Counted from the first letter of the stretch, positions 47,494 through 57,334 are shown. The stretch: 64,000 bases of DNA from Bosea vaviloviae (GCF_001741865.1 NZ_CP017147.1:1019001-1083000); one strand, 5' to 3'. The notes: generated from the letters alone by a model not told the origin. Made by a program: numbers and translations.

Positions 47494-50400
47494 GCCTCGC
47501 CCCCCTCATCCTCGCTGGAGGCGGCCGACCATTCCTTGACGCGGGCGAGCTGGTCGTAGGGGCTGGCATATTTGATGTAGTCGGGCGCGCGCCGCGAGAC
47601 GAAGGCTTCGCGCCCGCTGCGCAGCGCGTCGAGATGCTGCAGCAGGCGCTCGAGATGGCGCGCGGCGACATCGGCCAAAGGCTCGCCGTCGAAATCGAGC
47701 GGCCTATCCTTGGCCCAGGCCTTCGGATCATGATGCAGCTTGAGATAGAGCAGCGCCTCGACCGGCGTCGGACCGATCAGGTCGCGGAAGCCGGCGCGGG
47801 CCGCGAGCTCCGCTTCCAGCGTCAATTGCGGCGCGAAACCCTTCTCGACCTGCGCCTTGCTCGGCGGCGCGCCGGTCTTGAAGTCGATGATCCTGAGCTT
47901 CGGCTCATGCGTCACCTCGATGCGATCGGCCCGGCCGCTCAAGCGCAGTTCGGCACCGTCAGCGAGGGTGAAGGCGAAGCCCGTGCCGCGCTCCACGGCG
48001 ACGCGCGCCAAGGTCCCGCGCCGCCTCTCCTCCCAGGCGATGAAATGGTCCGCCGTGAGCAGGAAGCGCGGCCACCAGAAGGCGCGCACCTCCGGGGTAT
48101 CAGCAAAATCCTCGAACAGCCGGTCTGCGATGGCGATCAGGCGGCCGAGCGCATCGGCCGGCAATTGCTCGGGATAGGTCTGCGCGAAGGTCGCGACGAT
48201 GTCGTGCAGCAGGCTGCCGCGATCGGCGGCTGTGGGATCCTCGATCAAGGGGTCGAGCGCGTCGAGCTTCAGGATCTTGCGGGCATGGATCTGATAGGGG
48301 TCGCGATAGAGCGTCTCGACATCGGTGACGCTGAGCGACAGCGGCTGGAGATGCCGCGCCGGCTTCGGCGCGGGCCGTCCCGTCGACCGCACTGGCGAGG
48401 GCGCGCTGAGCTGGTCCGCCAGCGCAATCAATCGATTGCCGGCCGCGCTCGCCCGGCTCCAGGCCGGCGGTGGCGTCACCGCTTTCAGCCGCAGCCAGAA
48501 GCGCGAGGCGATGGTCTCGGATTCGCCGGCCTTGCGCGCCCGCGTCAGCGTCACCTGCCTTGCCATCAGCGCCTGAACGAAATCATGCGCGGTCTGGCCG
48601 ATCCTCCGCTCCGGCTGCGACAGCTTGAGCTCGGTCCGCATCGGCCGGTTGATGAAGGAATCCGTCTTCGTCTCCGGCGGCCAGACCAGCTCGTTCAGCC
48701 CGCCGAGCACGATATGGTCGGCTTCGAGCAGGCGGGCTTCGAGCAGGCCCCAGATTTTGACGCGCGGATGGCCGCCGCCCGACCGCCTGACCACGCGCTC
48801 CGCCAGCAGCCCGTCGAGGATCGCGATGAAGTCCTGTGCCCGCCCGCCTGCGGGCATGTCGGCTTCGGCACCAGTGAGATCGTCGAAGAGCCCGGCCAGC
48901 GCCTCGCCATCCGCACCCGCGAAGGCGAGCGTGTTTCCGTCCGGATCGCGGGCAAAAGCTTCGATCGCGGATTTTGCCGCGGCAGTGGTGGCGGCGAGCG
49001 AGGCGTCCGGCGCTCGCAATGTGTCGATCAGCGGGCCGAGCGCCACACAGAGTGCGTCGAGGAGCTGAGTGGCAGCGGCCTGATCCTCGGGCTTGAGCCG
49101 CCGGCGCGGGCCTGGCGCGTGCGATTCCAGCTTGAGCCCCTCCAGGCCGGCCAGGGCGATGCGCAGACCGTCCAGCCCCTTGGCCACCGAGACGCCGCGC
49201 CAGCTGCCGATCTCCAGCGCGGCCGCCCCGCGCGCAACAGCCTCGGGCGTCAGCCCCAGCCGGCAGAGCGGATGCGCCAGCAGGGCGACCAGGCTCGCCG
49301 GGCTCGCCTGCGTCAAAGCGGCCTCCAGGATCAATCGCAGCAGCGCGCCAGCCGGCCAGCGCGCCAGCGGCAGGCCGGCGGAATCGTCGATCTCGATGCC
49401 CCAGCGCCGCAGCTCGACGCCGACACGCTCGGCCAGCCCGCGATCGGGCGTGATCAAAGCCGCCTGCCGACCCGGCTCCTCGAGCGTCTCGCGCAGGGCG
49501 ATCGCGACAGCCAGCGCCTCCTCGCGCTCGGCCGAGGCCTCGACGATGCGCAGATCGCGAAAACCGGCTTCGGAGCTCGCAACGCTGATGCGGTCGGCCA
49601 GATCGGCCCAGGCCTCGGTCACCGAGGCCGGCAGCAGGGCCTCGCGCAGCAGGATCTCCCGGCTCGCACGGCAGGCGTCGGGCTCGGCCAATGAGCGGAC
49701 ATCAGCGCGGGTGGCTTCGAGAATCTGCATGAGATGATGCAGCGCTGCCTGCGGATGCGACGGTGCAGGCTCGGTCTCGATCGCGCTCCAGGCTCTTTCC
49801 GGCAAGGCGAGATCGAGGCCCGGCAGCACGACCGCGCCATTGGGCAGGCGCGCGATGGCCGCGAGCAGTCGCGCCGTCGCCGGGATCGTGCCGGTCGAGC
49901 CTGCGGCGATGATCGGCCCCGTCGCGCCGCCGGCGAGCAGTCGCTCCCGTTCGGCCGCGAGCATGGCGTTGCGGAAGGCGGCCGGGTCGCAGGCGTTGCG
50001 CTCGGCAAGGATCGCCGGCCAGGCCTCGCCCAGGATCGCCAGGAAGCTGGCGTTGAGCTGCCAGATCTTGTCGAAGCGTGTCGCATCCAGCGTCCGCAGC
50101 CGCTCGACCGGGACGCCCTCGGTCTGCAATTGGTCGAGCAGCGCGGCGAGGTCGCCGGCAAGCCCGTAAGCCTCGGCGAGGGTGGCCGGGACAAGCGATG
50201 GCTCAGCCGGATCGAGCTTGAGATGGCTGCGATTGGCTGATTTGCCCCAGGCGTCGACCAGCCGCGTCAAGAGCATGCGCCTGACCAGCGGGTCGATCGG
50301 CGCGACGCGCTCATCCGTCCAGGCGCCGGCGCCGATCAGGGCGGTCTCGGCCTCATCGACATCGCCGAGCGGCACGATCCGCGGCAGCAGCAGCGGCTGG

Positions 50401-50597
50401 CCGCCGAGCTTGTCCGAAAGGCTGGCGGCGAAGGCCCGCGCGGCCCGGCGTGTCGGCAGATAGAGCGTCGCGCGCGCCATTGCGGCGGGGTCGTCGGGGT
50501 CGTGGATCCTGCCGAAGCGGCCATCCAGCATCGCCTGCGCCAGCACCTCCAGAAAGGGTGCACCGGCGGGAATGCTGAAGAGGTTGAGTTCAGGCAT
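47490..50597 (-). CDS. addB: AddB subunit of the AddAB complex
   Basis: 1035 codons from ATG 50597 (MPELNLFSIPAG), overlapping the murU stop by 8 bp. Alphaproteobacterial AddB: an inactivated helicase-like N-terminal half (LYLPTRRAARAFA instead of a full P-loop) and a C-terminal RecB-type nuclease with RADRIEV and RIIDFKTGAPP. I do not see the Cys cluster that binds Fe-S in Firmicutes AddB. Partner AddA follows with ATGA overlap. Confidence 0.95.
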   Translation of the reverse strand: MPELNLFSIPAGAPFLEVLAQAMLDGRFGRIHDPDDPAAMARATLYLPTRRAARAFAASLSDKLGGQPLLLPRIVPLGDVDEAETALIGAGAWTDERVAPIDPLVRRMLLTRLVDAWGKSANRSHLKLDPAEPSLVPATLAEAYGLAGDLAALLDQLQTEGVPVERLRTLDATRFDKIWQLNASFLAILGEAWPAILAERNACDPAAFRNAMLAAERERLLAGGATGPIIAAGSTGTIPATARLLAAIARLPNGAVVLPGLDLALPERAWSAIETEPAPSHPQAALHHLMQILEATRADVRSLAEPDACRASREILLREALLPASVTEAWADLADRISVASSEAGFRDLRIVEASAEREEALAVAIALRETLEEPGRQAALITPDRGLAERVGVELRRWGIEIDDSAGLPLARWPAGALLRLILEAALTQASPASLVALLAHPLCRLGLTPEAVARGAAALEIGSWRGVSVAKGLDGLRIALAGLEGLKLESHAPGPRRRLKPEDQAAATQLLDALCVALGPLIDTLRAPDASLAATTAAAKSAIEAFARDPDGNTLAFAGADGEALAGLFDDLTGAEADMPAGGRAQDFIAILDGLLAERVVRRSGGGHPRVKIWGLLEARLLEADHIVLGGLNELVWPPETKTDSFINRPMRTELKLSQPERRIGQTAHDFVQALMARQVTLTRARKAGESETIASRFWLRLKAVTPPPAWSRASAAGNRLIALADQLSAPSPVRSTGRPAPKPARHLQPLSLSVTDVETLYRDPYQIHARKILKLDALDPLIEDPTAADRGSLLHDIVATFAQTYPEQLPADALGRLIAIADRLFEDFADTPEVRAFWWPRFLLTADHFIAWEERRRGTLARVAVERGTGFAFTLADGAELRLSGRADRIEVTHEPKLRIIDFKTGAPPSKAQVEKGFAPQLTLEAELAARAGFRDLIGPTPVEALLYLKLHHDPKAWAKDRPLDFDGEPLADVAARHLERLLQHLDALRSGREAFVSRRAPDYIKYASPYDQLARVKEWSAASSEDEGGEA

Positions 50598-51333
50598 CGA
50601 GCGCCTGCGCCGCCGCAAGGGCGGCTTCGGCGGGCGCGATCTCATGCGGTGCGCCGATATGCAGCCATTGCCCTTCGAGCACATGGCCGAAGAGCCGGCC
50701 CGTGGCGATGGCGCGGTCGAACAGCAGGTTGAGCGAAAACGACCCGTCCGGCGTCTCGGCGAAGAAAGCAGGCGTCAACACGGAGACGCCCGCGAAGATA
50801 TAGGGGGCGCTCGCAGCCTGGCTGCGCCGGGTCAGACGCCCGGCATCGTCGCTGAAGAAATCTCCGGCTCCTGTGAAGCCCACGCTGGTCTCGCGCTGGG
50901 CCAGGAGAAGCAGCATGTCCATGCGCGCCGGATCCCAGGCCTGCGCCATCGCCGCGAGATTGGAGATGCCGGTCTCGCTCCAGAGCGTATCCGAATTGAC
51001 GCTGAAGAACGGCCCGTCGCCGAGCAGCGGCAGCGCCTTCTTGGTGCCGCCTCCCGTTTCCAGCAGCGCGGCCCGCTCATCGGAGATCACGATCCGGGGG
51101 CTCGTTCTCCCGGCGACATGCGTCTCGATCTGCCCGGCGAGGTGGTGGACATTGACGACCACCTCCTCGACCCCGGCCTCGGCCAGCCGGTCGAGCGCAT
51201 GATCGAGCATTGCTTTGCCGCCGATCCTGACCAGCGGCTTGGGCAGCGTATCCGTGATCGGCCGCATGCGCTGGCCCAGCCCGGCCGCCAGAACCATGGC
51301 CCGGCGGATTGGTGGCGATGCGGCTTCCGTCAC
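50590..51333 (-). CDS. murU: Nucleotidyltransferase, probably MurU (MurNAc-1-P uridylyltransferase)
   Basis: 247 codons from GTG 51333, with AGGAG six bases upstream. Nucleotidyltransferase motif VLAAGLGQRMRPITD...PKPLVRIGGKAMLDH, then NVHHLAGQI, SNSD-type FSVNSDTLW and GQWLHIGAPHE. MurU turns MurNAc-alpha-1-phosphate into UDP-MurNAc in cell-wall recycling. The gene just upstream encodes the matching kinase domain (AmgK), which makes this assignment strong. A hexose-1-phosphate nucleotidyltransferase is the fallback. Confidence 0.88.
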   Translation of the reverse strand: MTEAASPPIRRAMVLAAGLGQRMRPITDTLPKPLVRIGGKAMLDHALDRLAEAGVEEVVVNVHHLAGQIETHVAGRTSPRIVISDERAALLETGGGTKKALPLLGDGPFFSVNSDTLWSETGISNLAAMAQAWDPARMDMLLLLAQRETSVGFTGAGDFFSDDAGRLTRRSQAASAPYIFAGVSVLTPAFFAETPDGSFSLNLLFDRAIATGRLFGHVLEGQWLHIGAPHEIAPAEAALAAAQALDA

Positions 51334-51374
51334 GCGAATCTCCTGAGCGGGGCGAATCTGCGCGATCCATAGCG

Positions 51375-51405
51375 CGTCATGGCTGGGCTTGTCCCGACCA
51401 TGACG
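51375..51405. repeat. REP-like hairpin between tsaE-amgK and murU
   Basis: CGTCATGGCTGGG-CTTG-TCCCGACCATGACG. Same type as near 6.8, 12.2 and 28.9 kb; it is an insertion within an otherwise overlapping gene chain. Confidence 0.65.
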
Positions 51406-51418
51406 GCGCAAGCCGAAT

Positions 51419-52963
51419 TCAGTTCGCCGCAAACAGCTTCGGCAGATGCGCCTGATACCAGCCCTTGAGCTCTTCGAGCGCGGGATGCTCGAGATTGCGG
51501 CGCAGATAGGCTTCGATTCGCGGGAGGTGCTCGAGATAGGCGGGCTTGCCGTCGCGCCGGTCGAGCCGGGCGAAGATGCCGGCGATCTTGGTGTTGCGTT
51601 GCGCGCCGAGGATCGCATAGGCGCGGGCGAAGCCGGCGAGATCGAAAGCGGGATCGTCGCCGCGCCGCGCCGCGCCATAGGCCGCGAGCAGTCGCAGCTC
51701 CAGGGCGGCGGGCACGTCGACGCGCGCATCCTGCCCCAATGAGACGAGGTCATAGGCCGGGTGCCCGAGCACCGCGTCCTGGAAATCGATCAATCCGAGC
51801 TGGGCAAGCCCCTGGCGCTTCGGCAGCCAGATCAGGTTGGGCGAATGGAAATCCCGCAAGGTCCAGGTCGAAGGCGCTTCCAGGATCTCGTCGAAGAGCC
51901 GGCCCCAGATTCGCGCGAATTCGGCCTGCGTCACCGCCGGCAGGGTCACGCCGGCGATATGGGGTGCGTACCATTCCAGGATCAGTTCGGTCTCGATCGC
52001 CAGCGCGCCGCGGTCGTAATCGGGCACGATATGGTCGCGGCCCTCAGCGACGGGCAGGATCGTCGGCAAGGTATGGCGGTGCAAATCGGCGAGCAGGCGG
52101 GCCGCAGCCTCGTAGCGCTCCGGGATCGGGCCGTCCGCGTCGAGCACGCCCTCCTCGCCGAGATCCTCGATCAGCAGCAGCCCGGTCGAGAGATCCTGCG
52201 CCAGGATTTCCGGCGCGGAATAGCCCAGCGAATGCAGGCCGCGATCCATCGCCACGAAGGCGTCGATGGTCTCGGCCAGATGCGCGATGGCGCTGTAGGG
52301 CTTGCCTTGCCGGATGGCGGGGCCGTCCGGACGCGGCGGCGAGATCATCAGGATCGCGCTTTCGCCATTGCTGCGCACCAAGCGCTCATAGGCGCGGCTG
52401 GAGGCGTCGCCTTGCATGAAGTCGCGTTGCGCGTCGCCCCAGCCGGCATCGTCGAGCATATGCCGCGTCGCGATCGCGATGCTGAGCCGCTGCCGCCAGA
52501 GCACGCCGCCGGCAAGCGTCGCGATGCGGCCCGTCTCGGGGTTTCTCGGATCGACGTCGAGCACGATGTCGAGCCGGCGTCCGGCGGGCAGCCGCGTGCC
52601 GGCGCGGTCGGGCCACTCGACCAGGGTGACGATGCGCTCGAGATCCTCGATCAGCCCGATATCGTCGAGCTCGTCGGGTGAACGGACCCGGTAGAGATCG
52701 GCATGGAGCACGGCGCCGCGCGGCGTGTCGTAGCTCTGCACCAGGGTGAAGGTCGGGCTCGGCGCTTCCAGCGCCGGATCGCCGGCGAGTTCGCGCAGGA
52801 TCGCCCGTGCCAATGCCGATTTCCCGGCGCCGAGATGGCCCGACAGCGCGACGATGTCGCCCGGCTTCAGGATGGCGGCGAGGTCGGCCGCCAGCCGCGC
52901 TGTCGCCGCCTCATCGACCAGCAGGAGCCGATGCGCGCCGCTTTTAACCAGCTCCTCGCTCAT
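51419..52963 (-). CDS. TsaE-AmgK fusion: t6A-complex ATPase plus amino-sugar kinase
   Basis: 514 codons, two domains. Residues about 1-155 are TsaE: Walker A SGHLGAGKSALAR, SPTFTLVQSYD, HADLYRV, and VEWPDRAG. Residues about 165-510 are an aminoglycoside-phosphotransferase-fold kinase: GDASSRAYERL loop, Brenner-type LRDFHSPNLIW, and GLIDFQDAVLGHPAYDL. This matches AmgK, the MurNAc/GlcNAc 1-kinase. The fusion is found in Rhizobiales, so it is not unique. It is followed by murU, completing the recycling pair, and overlaps divL as ATGA. Confidence 0.9.
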   Translation of the reverse strand: MSEELVKSGAHRLLLVDEAATARLAADLAAILKPGDIVALSGHLGAGKSALARAILRELAGDPALEAPSPTFTLVQSYDTPRGAVLHADLYRVRSPDELDDIGLIEDLERIVTLVEWPDRAGTRLPAGRRLDIVLDVDPRNPETGRIATLAGGVLWRQRLSIAIATRHMLDDAGWGDAQRDFMQGDASSRAYERLVRSNGESAILMISPPRPDGPAIRQGKPYSAIAHLAETIDAFVAMDRGLHSLGYSAPEILAQDLSTGLLLIEDLGEEGVLDADGPIPERYEAAARLLADLHRHTLPTILPVAEGRDHIVPDYDRGALAIETELILEWYAPHIAGVTLPAVTQAEFARIWGRLFDEILEAPSTWTLRDFHSPNLIWLPKRQGLAQLGLIDFQDAVLGHPAYDLVSLGQDARVDVPAALELRLLAAYGAARRGDDPAFDLAGFARAYAILGAQRNTKIAGIFARLDRRDGKPAYLEHLPRIEAYLRRNLEHPALEELKGWYQAHLPKLFAAN

Positions 52964-55440
52964 TCCGCCGCATCCGAAAGCGGCAGGCCCTCGGACGGAA
53001 ACACGGCGGTCACCCGGGTGCCGCGCCCCGGTGCCGAATCGAGCTCGACGCGCCCACCATGCAGTTCGACGATCGAGCGCACGATCGAGAGGCCCAGGCC
53101 GACGCCGCGATGGTTGGAGCCGAGCGAATGGCTCTCGAAGCGGTCGAACACCTTCTCCTTCACCTCGGCGGGGATGCCGCGGCCTTGATCGCTGACGGTG
53201 ATGCGGACATGGCCGCCGCTGCGCGCTGCGCTGACCGTGATGGTTTGACCCGGCGAGGAGAAGCCGATCGCATTCGAGATCAGGTTGAACAGCACCTGGC
53301 GCAGCCGCTTGCCATCGGCGAGCAACGGCCCCGTCTGCGGAGCGATCTCGACCTGCAGCTTCATTTTGCTGTCGGTCAATCGGTCGTGGAGCCCCGCCGC
53401 CGCCTCGGCGATGGTTTCGGCGACGTCGACCTCGTTCAGCTCCAGCGTCAGCGCGCCATTGTCGATCGTGGCGAGATCCAGGATGTCGTTGATGATCGCG
53501 AGCAGCGCGCCCGAGGAGCGCACGATATGGGAGGTGTAGTCGCGCTGCTTCTCGTTCAGGGCGCCGATCGCCTCCGTTCCCAGCAGCTGGGCGAAGCCGA
53601 TGATGTTGGTCAATGGCGAGCGCAGCTCATAGGAAACGTGGTGGACGAAATCCTCGCGCAGGCGAGAGACCTTCTCCAGCGCTTCGTTCTTCTCGGTCAG
53701 GGCGCGTTCGACGTTTACGCTCGCGGTCACGTCGGCAAACGAGATCAGGGTCGCGCCGTCCGGCAGCGGCGCCGCGGCGCAATCGAGCACCGAACCGTCG
53801 CGCCGCTCCATCCGGCAGCCATAATCCTCGCGTGCGTCGCGCACGCCGGTGATGACGCTGTGCAGCTCGCTCCAGACCTCGTCCTGCGGAAAGAGCGGCC
53901 GGCACAGCCTGACGATCTCGTCGATATGGGGCGCGGCGCCGGCAATGTCGGGCTGAATCCGCCAGGCCTGGGCGAAGGCCGGGTTGGAGAGCTTGAGCCG
54001 CCCGTCCGAGCCGAACACGGCGACGCCCTCACGCAATGAATCCAGCGTCTCGCGCTGGGTGCGGGAGAGCGCGTTGAAGCGCGATTCCAGCGTGAAGCGT
54101 TCGGTCACGTCGTCGAGCAGATAGGTCACGCCGCCCTGCGGGTTGGGGCTGGCGACGACATGGATCGTGCGCCCGTCGGGTAGATACCACCAATCCTCGA
54201 TGGCACGTGTCGCGGTATAGGCGGCCTGCACGCTGGCTTTCCAGCTGCGGTAATCGCCGAGTTCGGGCAGGCGACGCTCGGCCCGGAGCCGGTCGAGGAT
54301 CTCGCTGTCGCTCGGCTGGCCGTCGAGGAAGCCGGCATCGAGCGACCAGAGCGTGTCGAAACCGGAGTTGCGGTAGACCAGATGCTGCGTCGCGTCGAAC
54401 ACCGCGACCGCCGTCTTCAAACGGTCGAGCGTGCGCACATGGGCGTCCATCTGGCGCTGCAGATCGGTTCGCACAGCCTCCAATTCGCTCATATCGGTCG
54501 CGATGCCGGCAAAACCCACAGGCGTCGGCAGTTCGAGGATGTCGAGCGTCCGGCGCTGCCCGGCGACGACGGCCGGCGCCCGCACCGAGAAGATGCGCCC
54601 CTCGCGCCTGGCCTTGGCCGCGGCCTCGCGCTCGCCCCGGTCGAGCAGTTCGAGGCCGCTCTTGGTCACTTCGGGGCCGTCAGTGGCCTCCACGGCGCGC
54701 GCATAGGCCGCGTTGCACCAGGTCAGGCGTCCGTCCGCCGCGCGCGTCCAGGCCGGCTGCTGCAGGCCCGCCAGCAAGGCGATCAGGGCGGAATGATCGG
54801 AAGAGAGGCGCTCCAGGTCGCCGCGCAAGGTCATGACCTGCGCACGTTCGCCGGTGACTTCGCGGAAGCGGATCACCGCGCGCCCGGCGACGGGACGACC
54901 CTCGACATCGATATAGGGGCCCGTCTTGGCGCGCAGCGTGAAGCCGAAGGCCTCGCCGCGCTCTTTCAGCGCATCCGTGGCGAGCTCCAGTTTCTTGGCC
55001 TCGACCGGGGGAGCCCAGGCGCCATAGGCCAGCGCCAGTGTCGCGCCCGGCGCGCCGAGGAAGCCGCTATCGCCTTCGAAGATCGGCTGGGCGTCGCGCC
55101 CGCTCCAGCTGACCACGACCTGCGGGTCGGCGGCGAGCAAGGCGGCCAGGCGGTCCTGATGGCCGCGCGCGGCCTCGAGCTCGCCCGCCATCTCGGTTTC
55201 GCGGCGGTGCCAGCGTCCCCGTTCGCGCACATAGATCAGCGAGGTCGTCGCGGCGAAGACGGTGAGGCCGATGAGCAGGAGCGACAGGCTCCCTGTGCTT
55301 AGCGTCTCCGTGCGCAGCGGGGTGAGCCAGTCGGCCTGGGCAAATGTCGCGGTCGGCGCCTGCGCGACAGCGAGGCCGGGAAGAACCGCGTGGCTGCGCC
55401 AACCGCCGCCGCTTCGTTTCTGTCGCCTCGACCGTCTCAT
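52960..55440 (-). CDS. divL: DivL-like pseudo-histidine kinase with Tyr at the H-box
   Basis: 826 codons from ATG 55440. One membrane helix near residues 40-65, several PAS domains (WTRAADGRLTWCNAAYARA; FDATQHLVYRNSGFD; FGSDGRLKLSNPAFAQAW), then DHp and ATPase domains. The phospho-acceptor His is replaced by Tyr604 in FVHHVSYELRSPLT, the hallmark of DivL. N, G1 and G2 boxes (NLISNAIGFS, DQGRGIP, GVGLGLSIV) remain. DivL links DivK phosphorylation to CckA and CtrA in cell-cycle control. First gene of the divL-tsaE/amgK-murU-addB-addA chain. Confidence 0.92.
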   Translation of the reverse strand: MRRSRRQKRSGGGWRSHAVLPGLAVAQAPTATFAQADWLTPLRTETLSTGSLSLLLIGLTVFAATTSLIYVRERGRWHRRETEMAGELEAARGHQDRLAALLAADPQVVVSWSGRDAQPIFEGDSGFLGAPGATLALAYGAWAPPVEAKKLELATDALKERGEAFGFTLRAKTGPYIDVEGRPVAGRAVIRFREVTGERAQVMTLRGDLERLSSDHSALIALLAGLQQPAWTRAADGRLTWCNAAYARAVEATDGPEVTKSGLELLDRGEREAAAKARREGRIFSVRAPAVVAGQRRTLDILELPTPVGFAGIATDMSELEAVRTDLQRQMDAHVRTLDRLKTAVAVFDATQHLVYRNSGFDTLWSLDAGFLDGQPSDSEILDRLRAERRLPELGDYRSWKASVQAAYTATRAIEDWWYLPDGRTIHVVASPNPQGGVTYLLDDVTERFTLESRFNALSRTQRETLDSLREGVAVFGSDGRLKLSNPAFAQAWRIQPDIAGAAPHIDEIVRLCRPLFPQDEVWSELHSVITGVRDAREDYGCRMERRDGSVLDCAAAPLPDGATLISFADVTASVNVERALTEKNEALEKVSRLREDFVHHVSYELRSPLTNIIGFAQLLGTEAIGALNEKQRDYTSHIVRSSGALLAIINDILDLATIDNGALTLELNEVDVAETIAEAAAGLHDRLTDSKMKLQVEIAPQTGPLLADGKRLRQVLFNLISNAIGFSSPGQTITVSAARSGGHVRITVSDQGRGIPAEVKEKVFDRFESHSLGSNHRGVGLGLSIVRSIVELHGGRVELDSAPGRGTRVTAVFPSEGLPLSDAAE

Positions 55441-55655
55441 CCTGCGTCCGTTATCGTTGAAGGCGGCGGGTAGCCTGCCTGGCCACCCAAGCACGCTTCA
55501 GAATCGGGCTTGAGGCCGGTCGCTACGCCGTCCTCCTGGACCCGACGCAACGCCTGCCACCACGCCAACCACATCAGAGCGTCGATCCGGCCCACGCAAA
55601 GGGCGGGCCCGAATCAGCCCCACTCTAATCATCCGTAGACTCCGGCAGGAAGTGC

Positions 55656-55670
55656 TTAATGGATGGTAAA
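55656..55670. promoter_or_regulatory. Possible CtrA half-consensus site upstream of divL
   Basis: TTAA-N7-TAAA, one base off the CtrA consensus TTAA-N7-TTAA, about 215 bp before the divL ATG. A small TACTA/TAGTA palindrome lies at 55743-55756. The rest of the 400-bp gap shows no gene. Confidence 0.35.
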
Positions 55671-55782
55671 TCGGGCGAATTTCGAAATCGCGCCACAGAT
55701 TTCCGGCGACCGTCAATCAGTAGATGGCAGATCGCATCGAGTTACTATTAGTAGTATATTTGGCGAGACGCGCGCCTGTTCC

Positions 55783-55817
55783 AAAAAAGAAAAAGGCCCG
55801 GCGATTGCGCCGGGCCT
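55783..55817 (-). terminator. Intrinsic terminator of ahcY
   Basis: Stem AGGCCCGGCG (55794-55803) with CGCCGGGCCT (55808-55817), loop of four, followed on the minus strand by TTTTCTTTTTT. It ends 25 bp beyond the ahcY stop. Confidence 0.92.
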
Positions 55818-55842
55818 GATCCGATTTTGCCGATATCGACTG

Positions 55843-57243
55843 TCAGTAGCGGTAGAGTTCCGGCTTGAACGGGCCGGTCGGCGCCAGGCCGAGATACTTG
55901 GCCTGGGCGTCGTTGAGCACGGTGAGCTTGGCCCCGACCTTGGCCAGATGCAGCGCCGCGACCTTCTCGTCGAGATGCTTGGGCAAGGTGTAGACCTTGT
56001 TCTCGTATTTGGCGTGGTGGTTCCAAAGCTCGACCTGGGCCAGCGTCTGGTTCGAGAACGAGCAGGACATCACGAAGGAGGGGTGCCCGGTCGCGTTGCC
56101 GAGATTCACCAGGCGGCCTTCCGAGAGCAGGATGATGCGCTTGCCGTCGGGGAATTCGACCTCGTCGACCTGCGGCTTGACGTTGTCCCATTTGAAGTTC
56201 TTCAGGCCGGCGACCTGAATCTCGGAGTCGAAATGGCCGATATTGCAGACGATGGCGCGGTGCTTCATCGCGCGCATATGGTCGACGGTGATCACGTCGA
56301 GATTGCCGGTGGCGGTCACGAAGATGTCGGCGCGCGGGGCGGCCTCCTCCATGGTGACGACCTCGTAGCCCTCCATCGCCGCCTGCAGCGCGCAGATCGG
56401 GTCGATTTCGGTGACGAGCACGCGGCAGCCGGCCTGGCGCAGCGAGGCGGACGAGCCCTTGCCGACGTCGCCATAGCCGCAGACGACCGCGACCTTGCCC
56501 GACATCATCACGTCGGTGCCGCGGCGGATGGCGTCGACCAGCGACTCGCGGCAGCCATAGAGGTTGTCGAACTTCGACTTGGTGACGCTATCGTTGACGT
56601 TGATCGCCGGGAACGGCATCCGGCCGGCCTTGGCCAGCTCGTAGAGGCGGTGCACGCCGGTGGTGGTCTCTTCCGAGACGCCCTTGATCGCGGCGCGCGT
56701 CTTGGTGAACCAGCCCGGATTGGCCTTGAGCTCGCGCTTGATCAGCTTGAAGAAGATGGTCTCTTCCTCATTGCCCGGCTTGTCCAGGAACTCGGCCTTG
56801 CCGGCTTCGGCCTCGGCGCCGAGGATGATCAGCATGGTCAGGTCGCCGCCATCGTCCAGGATCATGTTGGGCGTGCCGCCGTCGCCCCAGGTCGCGGTCT
56901 TGAGCACGTATTCCCAATACTCTTCCAGCGTCTCGCCCTTGATGGCGAAGACCGGAACGCCGGTCGCGGCGATCGCGGCGGCGGCATGGTCCTGGGTCGA
57001 GAAGATGTTGCAGGAGGACCAGCGCACATCGGCCCCGAGTTCCGTCAGCGTCTCGATCAGCACGGCGGTCTGGATGGTCATGTGCAGGCAGCCGGCGATG
57101 CGCGCGCCCTTGAGCGGGTTCTTGCCCTTGTGCTCGGCGCGAATCGCCATCAGGCCCGGCATCTCGTCCTGGGCCATGTTGATTTCCTTGCGGCCATATT
57201 CCGCGAGGCTGATGTCCTTGACGATGTAATCGGTCTTCGACAC
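55843..57243 (-). CDS. ahcY: S-adenosylhomocysteine hydrolase
   Basis: 466 codons from GTG 57243, with GGAG eight bases before it. Splits SAH to adenosine and homocysteine, keeping methylation running. NAD-binding [17 protein letters not shown], catalytic AEGRLVN-type region ([21 protein letters not shown]) and the Cys/Asp/Lys active-site set are typical. The 40-residue insertion of the long bacterial form is present. Divergent from an M20 hydrolase; a palindrome 76 bp upstream may be its operator. Confidence 0.97.
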   Translation of the reverse strand: MSKTDYIVKDISLAEYGRKEINMAQDEMPGLMAIRAEHKGKNPLKGARIAGCLHMTIQTAVLIETLTELGADVRWSSCNIFSTQDHAAAAIAATGVPVFAIKGETLEEYWEYVLKTATWGDGGTPNMILDDGGDLTMLIILGAEAEAGKAEFLDKPGNEEETIFFKLIKRELKANPGWFTKTRAAIKGVSEETTTGVHRLYELAKAGRMPFPAINVNDSVTKSKFDNLYGCRESLVDAIRRGTDVMMSGKVAVVCGYGDVGKGSSASLRQAGCRVLVTEIDPICALQAAMEGYEVVTMEEAAPRADIFVTATGNLDVITVDHMRAMKHRAIVCNIGHFDSEIQVAGLKNFKWDNVKPQVDEVEFPDGKRIILLSEGRLVNLGNATGHPSFVMSCSFSNQTLAQVELWNHHAKYENKVYTLPKHLDEKVAALHLAKVGAKLTVLNDAQAKYLGLAPTGPFKPELYRY

Positions 57244-57318
57244 GGGGCTGCTCCACTGCTGGTTCTGGAATGACGGGCGGGTCTTTAGCAGCGCAGCCGG
57301 CGGAGCGCAATCAAAGAT

Positions 57319-57334
57319 ATAAAGATGTCTTTAT
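57319..57334. promoter_or_regulatory. Palindromic operator upstream of ahcY (SahR-like)
   Basis: ATAAAGA-TG-TCTTTAT, perfect 7-bp arms, with another AAAGAT half-site alongside. It resembles the A/T-rich palindromes described for ArsR-type SahR regulators of methionine-cycle genes in Proteobacteria. The regulator itself is not in this window. Confidence 0.5.
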
